From: Hymenolepis diminuta
Taxonomy: Eukaryota; Platyhelminthes; Cestoda; Cyclophyllidea; Hymenolepididae
NCBI GenBank assembly: GCA_900708905.1
Contig: CAADRB010000003.1
Coordinates: 2,098,810-2,162,809 of the forward strand
Length of the DNA stretch: 64,000 bases
Direction: 5' to 3'
Below are positions 1-12,564 of the stretch, in pieces. Below the pieces are notes generated by a model, which ran no database searches, had not been told where the DNA came from, and worked only from the letters and a program-made list of their open reading frames with translations. The translations under genes were made by a program, and so were the position numbers. How positions within the stretch are numbered: the first letter of the stretch is position 1; each line of letters starts with the position of its first letter.

Positions 1-1638
1 ATTCTTATGGCATATTCTTTGCGTGAAACTCACAAATGGATTCCCAGACAAGATACGACAGATCATGCCAGTTATTGGTGTTACTGCGGGGTAGGATTAA
101 AAGGTCACCAGGGATAGGGCTATAAAAAATAGGAAGAATGTTGCTAAATGAGAAGTAACAGAGGAATAGAGAAAGATAGGGGCTACAAAAGCAGATGGTA
201 TTGAGCTACCGAAGATAGAAGTTGGCAGAAGGAAAGCTGCAACTAAAGGGGGTCAATTGGAGAATCCGGTTGGCTGGTAGGGAGATAAACGTGTAGGTAT
301 GAGTCTAGCCGCTGAGTTTGATTTAAAACAGTTAAAAAACAATGGAAAATATCGCAGGGTATAAAGGGTATGTACATGGTGAATAGGCAGTTAAAGAGTG
401 TAGTGTAGCTAACAGCCTTTTGAGTCTAAAATGGAGTTTCATAAATCTGCGATAGCATTCTTCCGAAAGACAGCGGTTTCAGTAACTTGCATGATATCTT
501 AAAACCAAATCGAACATCCTAGAAGCAGTCAATCAAGTATAACGTATGAAAATTTGATTGTAAATTAATTGCTAATTTTAGCATATCAAATTCAAATGCT
601 TCAAATATCTAGAATTTACCGCAATAACATTTGAAAAATATTTATATAGAACACCCGGAATGTAATAAACAAAAGTGAGTATTAAAACACGAGAATGTGG
701 AATGGAAAAATCCAGGACATTCTAATAAATGAATGAGGACAGGCAGTAGGATGCTATTGTTAATAATAACTTTCCTATTTTGGCTGACTGACGATTGTGC
801 TTTGTAAACTCCTTAAAAGTACATTCGGGTACCATGACTAAAATGATTTTGCAAACACAATGGCCCACTCTTCCCCAGAAGCCTCAAGCACTACATCGCA
901 ACCCACACAATGACGTAATTGTGTCCAACCTTTGTATTCTCATGCAGTGCTCTCTCCTTTAAGCATATTTTCATTTAGAACGGGCATAGTCTCCTTTTCT
1001 GGGACTTTTGGGTTGTCTGAGCAGAGACTCCATTATATCACTTACTCGTAGCCCTGAGCTGTAACGAGTGGTGTCGAGTTCTTATTTAATATTGCCTCAC
1101 TAATAAGAATAATATGGCTTAAGCTTAGATGATGTCAAAGTTGCTAGAAGAAATTATAATTATTTTCCTCCGCTCCCAACATTCCTTCTATGAATAAAAT
1201 TGTAATTTCTTTCTTTATTTCCCCACCGATAAAAGACACTTAATAATTATACCTATTTGTTTAAGCCGATACTGATTAAGAGTGAATTTCGTTAATACAC
1301 TCGTGTTGACTATAACGTGCCTTCTTATCTGCCGTGGGTTATTAGCTTCTGTGTTAAGTTGCTATATTATTGAGTTTTCTAGATTGTTGGCTATGTGAGG
1401 TTACTACCAGAACTCCTAGTTGGTTACGTTATAGCAAGCTCCTAATAAGAAAATAACATTTTCTCAAAAATTATAATTCTAATATGTTTTCTATCTAACA
1501 GGCTTTGACATGTGCAAGACAAATAATGGAAGTCATTCAACAGCCCTCGAAATAAGTGCCCAGACTGACCAGATGAGTTGTCTCGAATCTCCAAGTTGGA
1601 TGTCTCATATTTGGACGGGAGTTATTATTGACAACAGA
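1..1638. other. Stretch without a recognised gene
   Basis: AT-rich sequence with stops in all frames. No homologous coding segment, RNA gene or clear repeat was recognised; it may include promoter or unseen 5' UTR of the TIR gene. Confidence 0.5.
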
Positions 1639-1926
1639 TGTCAATTAACATTAGGAGATCAGATCTCGACTACAGTATCCACAGGCGGTCCAGCTTTATT
1701 TGCGCGTATTGGCACATAGATATCTAAACAGATCTTGATCATCACGCAGAGACATCGACGACGAGACAGGACTGACGTCTAACGGAGAAGTGTTTTGTAT
1801 ATGAACCCAATTTACTTATTAATAAATTGGGGTGGCTTCCACCTTCGAACTGATCTGACGACACGAGTGGCTTGACTCATTCCATCTATTCGATCTATGT
1901 GGCCCCAGTAGGCCTATCGTCATACA
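1639..1926 (+). mobile_element. LTR-like repeat, copy 1 (possible solo LTR)
   Basis: This segment of about 290 bp is matched, in inverted orientation, by 18861-19175; by eye roughly three quarters of positions agree over the best part. Both copies can be read as starting TGTC and ending ACA, the usual edges of LTRs. Both hold a TATA-like GTATAT(G/A)AAC followed about 25 bases later by TTAATAAATTGG, the TATA-R-poly(A) order of an LTR. No target duplication and no adjacent primer-binding site or polyprotein is seen, so the exact ends are uncertain. Confidence 0.5.
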
Positions 1927-2539
1927 CCTGCCCACATCAATAAAGTTGATCAATAAAATTGGATATACTATTTTAAAAAAGTATTCAAGGTGATAGTAGC
2001 TATATCAGAGATAGGGAGATATCAAAAGGTACAATGGACCGAGATATGAGGTAGCAGAATTAATGCACTGTTCAAAATACATTTTGATAAACACAAATAA
2101 TAAGGATATAACAAAGATTTCATAATTAATAAAAAGTAAAAGTGAGAGCTTCAAATAAATCCCATCGTTTTTTAACAAGGTATAATAAGCTGAAAAAATT
2201 TGAATGCTTTTTTTTGTTTTTACACTAAATAAATATTATATCTAATGTGTAATTTCGAAATTAACCAAACGTATAAAATTTAAGTAAATGCCACATTTAT
2301 ATACATAAGTTTTAATTTTTTTAAAAATTTGATTACTCAAAATCAACTCTGAAAAATCATAAAACGAACTAAATGTTCTTTCAATTTCCGTGAGAACAAA
2401 GTAAAACAAATGCAAATGCATCAAACGATTACAAGGTCATTTTAAGGCGGGTGATTGGAATTGTCTCATAAAATTGCAGAACGAGGATTAACTGAAGGCG
2501 TTGTCTTTTTTCCTTATTTTTTTTCTCTTAATCTAACCC

Positions 2540-2558
2540 TTTGTCCTTTAGAATTACG
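2540..2558 (+). promoter_or_regulatory. 3' splice acceptor directly upstream of the ARM-TIR-SAM start codon
   Basis: A pyrimidine-rich run (about 2507-2549) ends in AG at 2550-2551, only seven bases before the ATG at 2559. No upstream coding exon was recognised. The site is either the 3' end of a 5' UTR intron or a spliced-leader trans-splice acceptor, both common in flatworms. It supports using the ATG at 2559. Confidence 0.5.
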
Positions 2559-5500
2559 ATGGAGTCAAATGGTCAACTTCGGGCCAAATTTGATTGCATA
2601 TTTTCTCAATCTGCTAAAGTAAATCTTTCCTCAGATAAAACAAAAAGATATTTTGGTGTTTTACGTGGTCTTTCTACAGCTATGACATATACCATGTCCT
2701 GTGATCCCAATGTCGTTCAAATCACTGGCTCAGATAATTGTGTTAATTACTTTACATCTGCTGTAAATCTCATTATCGAAGAATTACATAATTTACTATC
2801 GAAGAATTTTGAAGATCCCATGGTTTCTAACTTTATAACTCTTTATGCAGTCTTATGGAATGTCACAGATAAAAGTTGTGACGTTTGCAATCGTTTTGTA
2901 CTAGCGGATGCCTACATATCTCTTTGGAAATTATTATCCAGTTCAGAATTATCTTCCACTTTCTTTATTTATACCAATGCCAGATTACTTGTCCACTGCT
3001 CACTTGGAATCCTCCACAATCTTCTCCGATACTGTCCTCGCGCTCGTGATGACTATCGAGCATGTGGAGGTGTAAAGATCCTGGAGCCTTATGTTGTCGA
3101 CGCCTGTGCTTCCGAGAAATATGTGGATCTTTTGATCTCTCTCAAAACAGCAGCCCTGTTTACGCTAGCTGCTATCGTGAATGAAAATGAAAATGTTTCC
3201 GTTATCACAACTGATCAGGGTGTTCTTACTTATATCCTTTCAGCATTAAGAGACTCTCTGCAATCTCCTCCTGATTACTATTCTACAAATTATGGTTATC
3301 ATGCTGCAGAAGTTTTTGGTTGCCTCAGTTGTTTAGGGAGTCTAGAATCTAACAAAAGGAATTTATTCGCTAACAATGCTCTTGAACTTATATCAACTGC
3401 TTTACAAATATCACTTCGAGTTAAGAATGGTTCTCTCAAAGTGACTTCAAAGACAACTACCACATCGAGAGATAGCTATCGATTTTCCGAGGATACTCTA
3501 GCAAAAGAGGCAATCGATCTACTCTGGCATTTAAGTTGCTTACCTGAAGCTCGTGATCAACTGAAAGAGACCTCGGATTTGTATAAACTCTGTGCTCAGT
3601 TCAATGATACAAAGTGGACTGCAGAATGTCGGAAATCAGTTCAAGCTTTACTTTGTGCCCTCTCACAACAGAGAAACTGGCTCGATGAGTCGGGAAATCT
3701 GGACACTTCCGCCATCACCACTTCACCTAAACCTCGTGGACATGTTATGATTAGCTATAATAATATGGCTCAGCATTTGGTCTCAAAGTTGAAACAGGCT
3801 CTTACGTTAAAGGGATGGAATGTATGGATCTTTACGGAACATTGTCGTATGTTTCATTAATACTCACTCTTTATCGTTTATTGCCAAATAGTATATATAT
3901 ACATCTTCACACATTTTTCAGTTCATTTATGCATAGCAATATATCCATAAACACGTTTGATTTTCCGTTAAGTATTGAAACTGATTTATTTGCCACTTCT
4001 GCCATTAATTAAAACGCTGTTTTAACTGAGTTGAACACCAGTAGCTCCCATCACAGTAGTACGTTCAGTTGTCTAGAAGGACGGATTATAACGGTATTTT
4101 GGTAATTTTTTCGTCACTAGACTTCATTAGATTATATTTAATTATGTGTTCTTATACTGCAGAAAAGTATAGGAATGAGCCATTAAAAGGTATTTTAAAC
4201 TAACGAGAAATGTGTTTACTGCCAAGCACTGTGATGAGTATGCGTGTGGGTGGGATTTTCCATAGACTTTTGATCTATTAGAAGCACAAAAGTCTCCTTT
4301 CTAGGTCCACAAGATTAAGTAGTAATTAATCCATCTCTGGCCTTAAGTTTTTGACTTGTGATATTTGAGAATTTAAGTCTGGCTACAGCTTATTTGGAAA
4401 ACTGTTTTGTGGAAAATTATTAATTTCTCAAATAGAGGGCCTCTTAGCTTAGCATGCTTCCTCCATAATAATTATTCAAATGAACCTTGTGTTATATTCG
4501 TCGGTAGAAGATAGAGAGGCTTTGAAATTATTCTTATCGAAATCAGTAAGTGTGATCCTGAATTTTAATCTTCAAGAGGGTAATATTCAGACTTGCATAT
4601 GGTCATTGCATCATAAAGGTTTATTGATAGTTGGCTGCCTTCTAAGAACTTTGAAAAAGTATAATAAAGTTTTCAATTGCATGCACGAGTGAATCTCAGG
4701 GTGTTTTACTTCAATATAACAGAAAATAACTTGTGCCCCAGGCTTTTTTTAATAATATCATCTGGGTATATTTAGAAGGGTCTCAAGATAGGATCAGAAG
4801 AAAAAAGGTTGAGAAAAAATCAATAAAGCCGATTAATAAACTGAACGGGACAAGTTTATTTTTTTTTGTTTTTCTTTCTATCTTGAAACAAAAACGATAT
4901 TTTGAATAAACTAATCAATAACTTGATAAATAAATTTGAATTTTTATTAGCCGTATTGATCTCTATGTCGGTCACAAGTTATTTATGCTTTCAATTAGTT
5001 ATATCAATTGGTGTGGAGGAAAGGAAATTTGAGGATTTCGATCATGGACCCCATTGATTTCTCCTAACTTCTCTTGTTTTAATCCCGCATCGCACAAGCC
5101 AAACCAAATTTAACTGATAGAATAAAGCGTATATGTAGATTCTATGGTGGCGCCACTTCCATCTTTAGAGTTGCAGAGCAGTTAGTTGGCATGAGCTAAG
5201 ATTTACAGCCGGTTCAAATCACCTAAGCTCAACTAGCTCAAGGATTGTGTTTATTGAAGAGCTGCTTTTTCAAACCTTCTCTATTTTTAAAATACTTTTG
5301 CTGTCAAGGTTTCTTCAGTAATAAGCTAATCGATAATTGACTGGTGAAACTTATCAATAAATCAGAATTCTTTTTAAGCGTGTGTCCTTCTAAAATTTTT
5401 TATGCCTTCACATTGTTCATGACAAGTTAATCAAAATTGAATAGGTGGCATTAGATGAAGAATTGTCTCATTTAATCAATGAATCCTTTATTAAAGAAAT

Positions 5501-8500
5501 GTAATATTCAAAAAGTTAGTGTTGTTACAGTCGAGAATAGTTAAATTAGAAAAAATACGCTATATGTAAAATTAGTATTATTCTACTTGTCTTCTTAGTG
5601 TGACTGTTAATACTGCTTTTATAGGCTCTCTATGTCTTAAGTTACACAAATAAGACTTTTCCCTTGTTTGGTAGTTTAAAATTGCTCTTTCCTATCGGAT
5701 TTATTCCTTTATCGACGTCTTCAATTCCTTTAAATAGAACACGGATCCTTCCTGGAACAAATGGCCGAAGCCGTCTTCGACTCAGCAGCAATGATTTTAT
5801 GTTTGAGCTCCTTTTACAACACATCCTGTCATTGCATAAAAGAGGTGATATCTGCCTACGAGTATCGTATTCCTCTACTTCCAGTAGTTGTAGAAACAGA
5901 CTACGTCCCAATCAACTTCCTTCGATTCGTCCTAACTGGTGTTCAACCCGTTCAACTCTACACCGACTCCCAAGTGGATGATGCTGCCGATAAGCTAACG
6001 GAGCAACTCCGATGCTATGGTGTGATGCGGGAAGGTACAAATCTCAATCAGCTTCGACCCCCTCCCACAGCTATTCCCATTATAAACCCCCCACCTTCAC
6101 TCTCTATTTGCCCAGTCAAACGGCATCAGCGATCTCGCTCAGATTGTCTTGATGGTGCATCTATTAAATGCCCACCACCTGGGTCTAATCAGGCCTCTGT
6201 ATCAACCGGTAATTTTTTCGTGGGATTACTTATAAGGGATGCTCAGTTCTTGTAGTACATCATGGTTGATTTTTATCATATTTAGAGGCGTCAGCACCCT
6301 TAACACCGCTTGCTCGAAGTCCTGCCAGGGGCTTCCATTGCTCATCTTGTCAACTTAAAGGCAACTCTTGTAAGTTATTGTACTCTTAACTGTTTATTTA
6401 ATATGAGCACAATATGCTATTGTAACATTCATGTTTCTCTTTTTTCAATAACAATTTCAGCTTTTATCCTAAATATCTGTTCTAGCATTAGACATACTTA
6501 CTTTTTTGACAAACAATTTTGTACCTGTGGTTATTTTGCTCTAAGCCCTTAGTTTTGAATCCATTTATTCATTCTGTTGGGTGAAAAAGTGATTTAAATT
6601 ATTTTTACAACAAAATTTCACCAGGAAATATTCCTTTTGTGAAAATTATGCCCCTAACTCTTCCGGTAACTCATATTTTTCTCCATCCATATATTCCTAT
6701 TTTCCAATAAAAGAGGGATGATTTCTTGGAAGTGATATAAATATTTGTTAAAGATGACGTCAGAATTTCTAAACCGCTTCTTAATTTCTTCAATTAAACC
6801 TCATCAACATACTAAATATGGATTTTATTCTTAAAAAAAATGCTAAAGCCACTCTCTTTAATACAATGAATGGACTAAATTCGCTTGGATTAACAGGCGT
6901 TTTAGAGGTGATATCACTCTTGATATTTTTTTTTGTGGTGTTGTAAGATCCCCATTCGTATTCATTCATATTCATCGTACATTTGTTTTAGAGAGAAGGT
7001 TAGAGATTTGGAAAACGCCTTGCATTAAAACGTGAGTACATCGGCCCGTTAACGAATAACCCTGGATTCCAATCAATTAAGCAGCACTTCAAAGTCAATA
7101 TCTGTAAGAAATGTTACGGTGTAGCATTCATTTTTTCGACATTTTTCATTAGAGCTTTAAGTGGCCCGCTAACACGCGTTGAGATTTGTTTTACAGCAAG
7201 TTCAGTTTTTGAATTAAATACGCGCCCTTATTTGTCTGTCTAGCCAATCCGAAAAGTAGTTGAAAGGTAATCTAATTGACAAAATCTAATAACCAAGTTG
7301 TTAAATAGGATTTTATTTATAAACATAGGAAGAGCAAACGTTGGATAAAGTTTATCTAAAATTAGTATTGTACATAAGCATTACCTTGCGATTTAAGTTC
7401 TTTATGACATTCTGACTGTCACCGATCTGAACATATATTCCCGTATGATACTTCGTCGATAATTTATCACGTTCTTAAAAATTCTAACATCTGGATAACT
7501 TCATAAAGTTTTAATCATCCGTAGATGATTGATAGCCTCTGCTGGTTTGAAATTTATTCGAAATGGAATAAGAATAAAGTTCGTCTCGATAACTCTAAAT
7601 TCTCATGGAGTTCAGTTACCTCTAGTTGTAAGTATTTCAGTTATTTGATCGCAACTATTGGTGTTTGTATCAAAGGTGTGAATTAAGATATAAAGCTGTC
7701 GAAATCACGCGGTTCTGCAAATGATATCCACCATTTTCTTCTCTGGTAAAGACATTCTTTTTTTGTTTCTAAAATGTTAGCCTTAATAGACTGCATCATC
7801 TTGTTTATGGCTTACAGGTTTGGTCAATATACATCTCAAATTCCACTGTAATTAGTAATTGCCTTTGCTATATCAAGAGAGAATAATAGAGCGACGATGG
7901 GATTCGATTAGCTAACCTGGATATCCACAGTATTAAGCTGCTAAGCGAATGTCTGGATGGCTATTTCTACTCCAGAGCCTCCTAACTACCAACCCCAAAT
8001 TTATCTCCAACTTGAGAAATGACATTAAGTCCACCTTTGATCATAATTTCACTCGTGTTTTAAGCAAAGGTCTCTGGAATTCTCTTATTTGTCTTCTCTA
8101 TTTGCTACTTTGGTAGATATTTGGATTCGTTGACCTAGAATTATAACACATTGCTTTAAGCGACAGTTAATAATGACCATCCTAGCAAAAGAGGAGTAAC
8201 CAGAGCACATTGAGTTCTATGGAATATTTACAGATTCCGAAATGTCTATCTTCACTACTCGGTGAGTACTTCTCCGTATTGTGTGCTGTCCGGCAGATAT
8301 AATAGTTGATGTCCATGACAGAATCCGGATCTGGAGTTATTTTAAATATCAAGATGGTATAACCTATTTGTCACTTAATAATTCTACGTCGTATCAAATA
8401 ATTTTCGATACTGCTGCTGCAATTGTGTATCTTCATTATTGTGTGGAATGGAATATAGTTAATTAATAATGCCGCATTCCGAGATTCCATTGGTATGAGC

Positions 8501-11500
8501 TTGAGAAAACAAGAACCGATAAACCGGTACTATTTTATTCAGGTGCACTGAAAATAAGTGATCCTGCTCGTTAACAATACTATTAAAATCCATAGAGGTC
8601 GTTTATGCCCTTTTTCTTTTCATTTACGTGCACTCTTACGTATACAATCTTCTCGATTTTAAATTCATTATTTTACCTGGTCTATCTGTTGGACAAAGTT
8701 GGAAAGTCCACAACTTCTATTAAATATGGCTCTCATCTATATATTGCATTACATTTTGCTGTTTTAATACAATGAAAGGAGAAAACTTTTTGCTGCCCGA
8801 AATTAAAAGTACACAGGATTATAAACTCACACGTAACCTTTAAAAAGACCGGTACAATTAAAACACATATTGTTTATCGATTGTACTCAACTAAGTACGT
8901 ACCTAATTGAAAAGAATCTACATCTTTTTTACACCATCTTAAAATAATTATGCACGTTAGGAGTATCTTAAGTATTTTATTGAAGCATTATCTAGCAAAG
9001 ATGGGAAAAATGATTATGGATTAATGACAATCACGAGAGCATAAGATATTCGTGAATTGATTTCGTTTGTAGATGAGATTTACGATTTCCACAGCATCCA
9101 TTTTAATCTCATTAGGCATTGAAATACACTTTCCCTTTGTTGGGATTCGTTTTCATATCTTCAACATTAGTAGCGTCTGTCAACCTTGCTCCTGCCCTGA
9201 TTAAGATGACCTCTTTCGGATTTCTTTTTGCACACTAAGTTAAGAATGTTCTATGATTAATATATGAAATAATTCTAATAAAACGGATTTTAACAAGATT
9301 GTTTTAAATTTCTTAGCAGTTTATGAGTTTTAAATTTAATTATGACATATCACGTTGAGTAAATGTCGATTTCTATAGACCGATTCTTCTCTCTCTCTCT
9401 CTCTCCTACTTCATCACCACTTTGAGATATGAAGGTCATGCCTCTGCTTACTCAACTGGTATAATATATGCTGACTCTAAGATGCTCTTTCTCTTTTAGG
9501 GGATTTTTGGGTGGCAGCTCGTTATCCTTTAAGATTAAGGTAACTGCGAAGGTACTAGGATATTTAGTAATTATGATACGGGTCACGGTCCTGTTAGGTC
9601 TATAGCACCGTTTTGTTAAATTTCCGTGTCTTCCGTGACTCATCTAAGTTTAAATATCTACATTTTAATTTAGAGTGCGTGACAACTATTTTTCCAGTTA
9701 ACATTGTTTCTGCTACTCTTTCGTGTATTTACCTTCTAGTAAAGGCTCTATCACTCGATCTTCTCACTGCACCTTATACAAAACCTCCAATTGAAACAAC
9801 TCATCCGATAGTTTAGTTATTTACTGAAATGGTTAATTTTTATCGATTCATTACCCACTTATGCAATATCATATACACGCTTTTTTTCTCATTCTCCATT
9901 CCCCGTTTTTCATAGCCAATAGTAACTAGTTGATGCTTGTTAATGTATTAGCATTAACAGAGCTCTTTCAAGGTGAAATCTCACAAATATTAACGTTAAA
10001 TGACTAGTATTATTAGCCTGTATTTGCATTTTCAATAAAGGATAACTTTGTAATTTCTGTTCACTATAGAAGTACTAACCAACTTGAAGACATTTAAAGT
10101 ATTTATTAATGCCTAAGAAAAGACAGAAAAGTTTTACTTTTTTTCATCGTGGGGATCATTTAAACCGAGGAAATAACAAGGTAGTCCATTATGGATTAAG
10201 GGAGAGGATCCGACGGAAGAACGTAAACTCATTTCATTAATAGAATCCTACTCAAATTGAGCTTTGAATTCAGATTCTCCACCCCATATAGTCCGCTACT
10301 TCCAACGTCAAAATTTCAGGATTTGTCTTCTCTTTCCAGTTTATTAATTTGGGTGATCAGTTAACTAGTTCTAGTACAATTTTTCTCTAATAGCCATGAC
10401 ACCAGCAGCGCAATAAGAGTTAAATGGTTGTAACAAAGCGGAACTCATTAGAGTTCAATTACGGTGAACCATAATAAATCGGAATACTTTATTGAATTAG
10501 TAAATGCTTCGCAGTTTCCTGCAAGGAAGCGAAAACTAAGTAAATTAATTATTGGAATATAAAATGTCCTGGTTTTTCTGAAATTCCACCTTACATTCCG
10601 CCTAGCCTACCTTTGCATCAAGAAGGTTGTCGAATCTCTCCTTCCTTCCTTCCTTCCTAGCTCACCTGTTTTTATTCTTTTCTGTAAACTTTATTTTCAT
10701 ATATTCCACTTCCGTGGCATCTATTTAAGTTATTTATATTGGCATCCTTTTGCCTTTTAGCCTCCCATTCGCATACCATGAAAAGGAATTCCTATATTCT
10801 AGCACGAAATAACTTCGCATGCGACGCAGATTTTGATCAAAATATTCTTAACCTTGCTTATTTTTTATCGGGCAAATATATGTATTAAAGGCGAACAAAT
10901 TCACCTCTTTGACTACGTATCTAGGACTATTTCGCATAATTATAGTTATATTTCTTATAATCATAGGTCTGTTGGCACATGATGATGATAATAAATCGAG
11001 AAGGAAAAACCTCCAATGACTTGAAATTTCGTGATCTGGGCGACAAAATAGGGAATTGCGCGATCAGGAAATGTTTCATACAGTAAATGAATTGGTTATC
11101 AGATGGCTAGGCTTGTTAAAACCTGTATTGTTGTTCATATCTGTCTTGAAATTTATCCATATGAAGCTGATTTTGCATGTCATGAAGACGAGCATTTTTA
11201 TTCATTAGTGCAATTAACAATAGCCTAATAAGATCTATAGTCGAAAATTCCTAATAAATGGTAGCTTGTTCGGTCTTTACTTATTTCTCAAATTTTCTGA
11301 CCCCTATATGCGACTACTAATATGAAAGTGGGCCTCATTGCCGAAAATCATTCGTTCACATAACATTCTGTTATACTTTCGAAAGGTTCAGCTGAAAAAT
11401 TATTAATCTGGAAGTAAGACAACTTGCTATGCTGTTGTCCTTCCAAAATTTGCGAATTTTACTATCCCAAGACAGGATTGAGATAGAATTGGTAGCAGAG

Positions 11501-12438
11501 TTTTGTATATTCGGAGAGGACTGAGATAAGTCATCAGCCTCCTAAATAGGTAGATAAAGCTTAAAATCTAGGAATTGGATAACGGAGGATATTGGTATGC
11601 AGGCTGAGGGATAAATCATGCGCAGAAGGGAGTGAACCTCAACGGATGTAGAAAATTGGGGAAAAATCGTTTATCAATCAAAACTTGCAAAAAAATCCTG
11701 TTAAAGCACACTATGGAAGCTTCTAGAAATACCTACGTCTTGATTACAATAATAAGCACTTCAAAAACTTCACGATTTTTGTGGTGGTCCTGACTCCTTA
11801 CATCCCTCAATTATTCTTTGTGGTTAGGGTTTGATTGAAATTTCAAGACTGATTAGCCGTTCTTTAAAACCCTCCGATAAAATACCGACCAATAGTGGAA
11901 ATGCGCTAATTAAATCTTCTTACCTATTTTATTTACTTTGATAGCTCATCTTCCTCCAAAGCTAGAACGCTTAGTGATCGGTTCATCGGGAGTTAGTCCA
12001 CGATCACATCGCTACGACGGGACTCCAGGAGGTGCCTACTTCTTCAATTCTACGCCACATATCGATACCGTTTCCTGTAGTTCCGCACTAACCGGCCCAA
12101 TGGGTTCAGCAATCACTCAACTTCCCCCAGCCCTTGAATCATATCTTGTAGAACAGGTACCTTCAAAAGCTGTACGATTATGGCAAGAGGAGCAAGTTCG
12201 AGCCTGGTTGACTGAACATTCGCTGGAACATTACGCTCATGCCTTCGCCCGTATCACTGGCGTTCAACTCTATGAGCTCGCCTGGCAACGAATTCGTGGA
12301 TGTGACTCCTTCTTCCGGAATCTTGCCTTTAGCCTCCATATGCCTCTATATGAACAGCTACTTCTCTCAAGTGCTTTAGAAAGCCTGCACAACTATCCTG
12401 ATCCCTCTTCGCCTTCCGCTTCATCTCCTCCTTCCTAG
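2559..12438 (+). CDS. ARM-TIR-SAM protein (putative TIR-domain NADase or signalling protein), 4 exons
   Basis: Exons 2559-3846, 5738-6208, 6286-6369 and 11945-12438 join in frame at GT/AG borders (each junction leaves one base over) and give 778 residues. Residues 1 to about 385 are helical and leucine-rich, with the look of an armadillo-type array. A TIR domain runs from about 392 to 505: it opens with GHVMISY (394-400), continues through KGWNVWIF and GSFLEQMAEAV (432-442), and has LCLSSFY followed by the Cys-Ile-Lys-Glu motif whose Glu465 aligns with the catalytic glutamate of NAD-cleaving TIR domains; the next strand is IPLLPVVVE. After a Pro/Ser linker comes a SAM-like domain (about 690-760; WQEEQVRAWL, then F, G and L core positions). 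The order differs from SARM1 (ARM-SAM-SAM-TIR), so orthology is not claimed; it resembles an invertebrate ARM/TIR family opening with VMISY. The ATG at 2559 lies 7 nt after an AG acceptor. The least certain junction is 3846/5738, which adds one residue relative to the family. NADase activity is inferred. Confidence 0.82.
3847..5737 (+). other. Intron 1 of the ARM-TIR-SAM gene (contains a SINE-like repeat)
   Basis: The donor is GTATGT at 3847 and the acceptor TAG ends at 5737. The intron cuts the TIR domain between its first helix/strand pair and the GS-LE-MA block. Apart from the tRNA-like repeat at 5146-5225 I see only AT-rich sequence. Confidence 0.7.
5146..5225 (+). repeat. tRNA-derived SINE-like repeat, copy 1
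   Basis: It contains an A-box-like stretch (CAGTTAGTTGGC, 5179-5190) and a good B box (GGTTCAAATC, 5211-5220) at tRNA-like spacing. The flanks do not pair as an acceptor stem, so it is not a functional tRNA gene. The part from GGTGGC through CATCTTTAGA and GTTAGTTGG to GATTTACA recurs at 17201-17270, showing that it is an interspersed repeat. Confidence 0.55.
9387..9405. repeat. CT microsatellite
   Basis: A run of about nine CT units inside the large intron of the TIR gene. Confidence 0.9.
10640..10659. repeat. CTTC tetranucleotide repeat
   Basis: About four to five CTTC units in tandem within intron 3 of the TIR gene. Confidence 0.85.
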
Positions 12439-12558
12439 ATCAGTTCTTTATCATTTGGCGTTATCTTCTCTGGGCTTCGTACAATGATGTTGACTATGAC
12501 TCTGATCTTGTACACACTGATTTTCCATTGTGTCTTTTTTGAAGTGATGTAAACTTTT

Positions 12559-12564
12559 AATAAA
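12559..12564 (+). terminator. Poly(A) signal AATAAA of the ARM-TIR-SAM gene
   Basis: A canonical AATAAA lies about 120 bases after the TAG stop at 12436-12438, in the expected orientation, which implies a short 3' UTR. Confidence 0.7.

Larger units (their letters stand above)
6370..11944 (+). other. Intron 3 of the ARM-TIR-SAM gene (5.6 kb)
   Basis: The donor GTAAGT follows exon 3 at 6370 and the acceptor TAG ends at 11944, just before the SAM-encoding last exon. The interior has a CT microsatellite (about 9387-9405), a CTTC run (about 10640-10659) and a reverse-oriented tRNA-like fragment near 7880-7960. No further exon or recognisable transposon ORF was found. Confidence 0.7.

Noticed and set aside
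2541..2558. TTG start extending the first exon of the TIR gene upstream
   Set aside because: The bases before 2552 form a polypyrimidine tract and AG acceptor; the ATG at 2559 is the first plausible start.
5179..5225. tRNA gene
   Set aside because: A and B boxes are present, but no acceptor or anticodon stem pairs; the segment recurs as a repeat.
9452..9643. Possible gypsy-like C-terminal fragment on the minus strand
   Set aside because: The resemblance to integrase tails is too weak and no neighbouring pol remnant exists.
2559..12438. Calling the TIR gene a SARM1 orthologue
   Set aside because: Domain order differs (TIR before a single SAM-like domain) and the TIR motifs fit another ARM/TIR group better.
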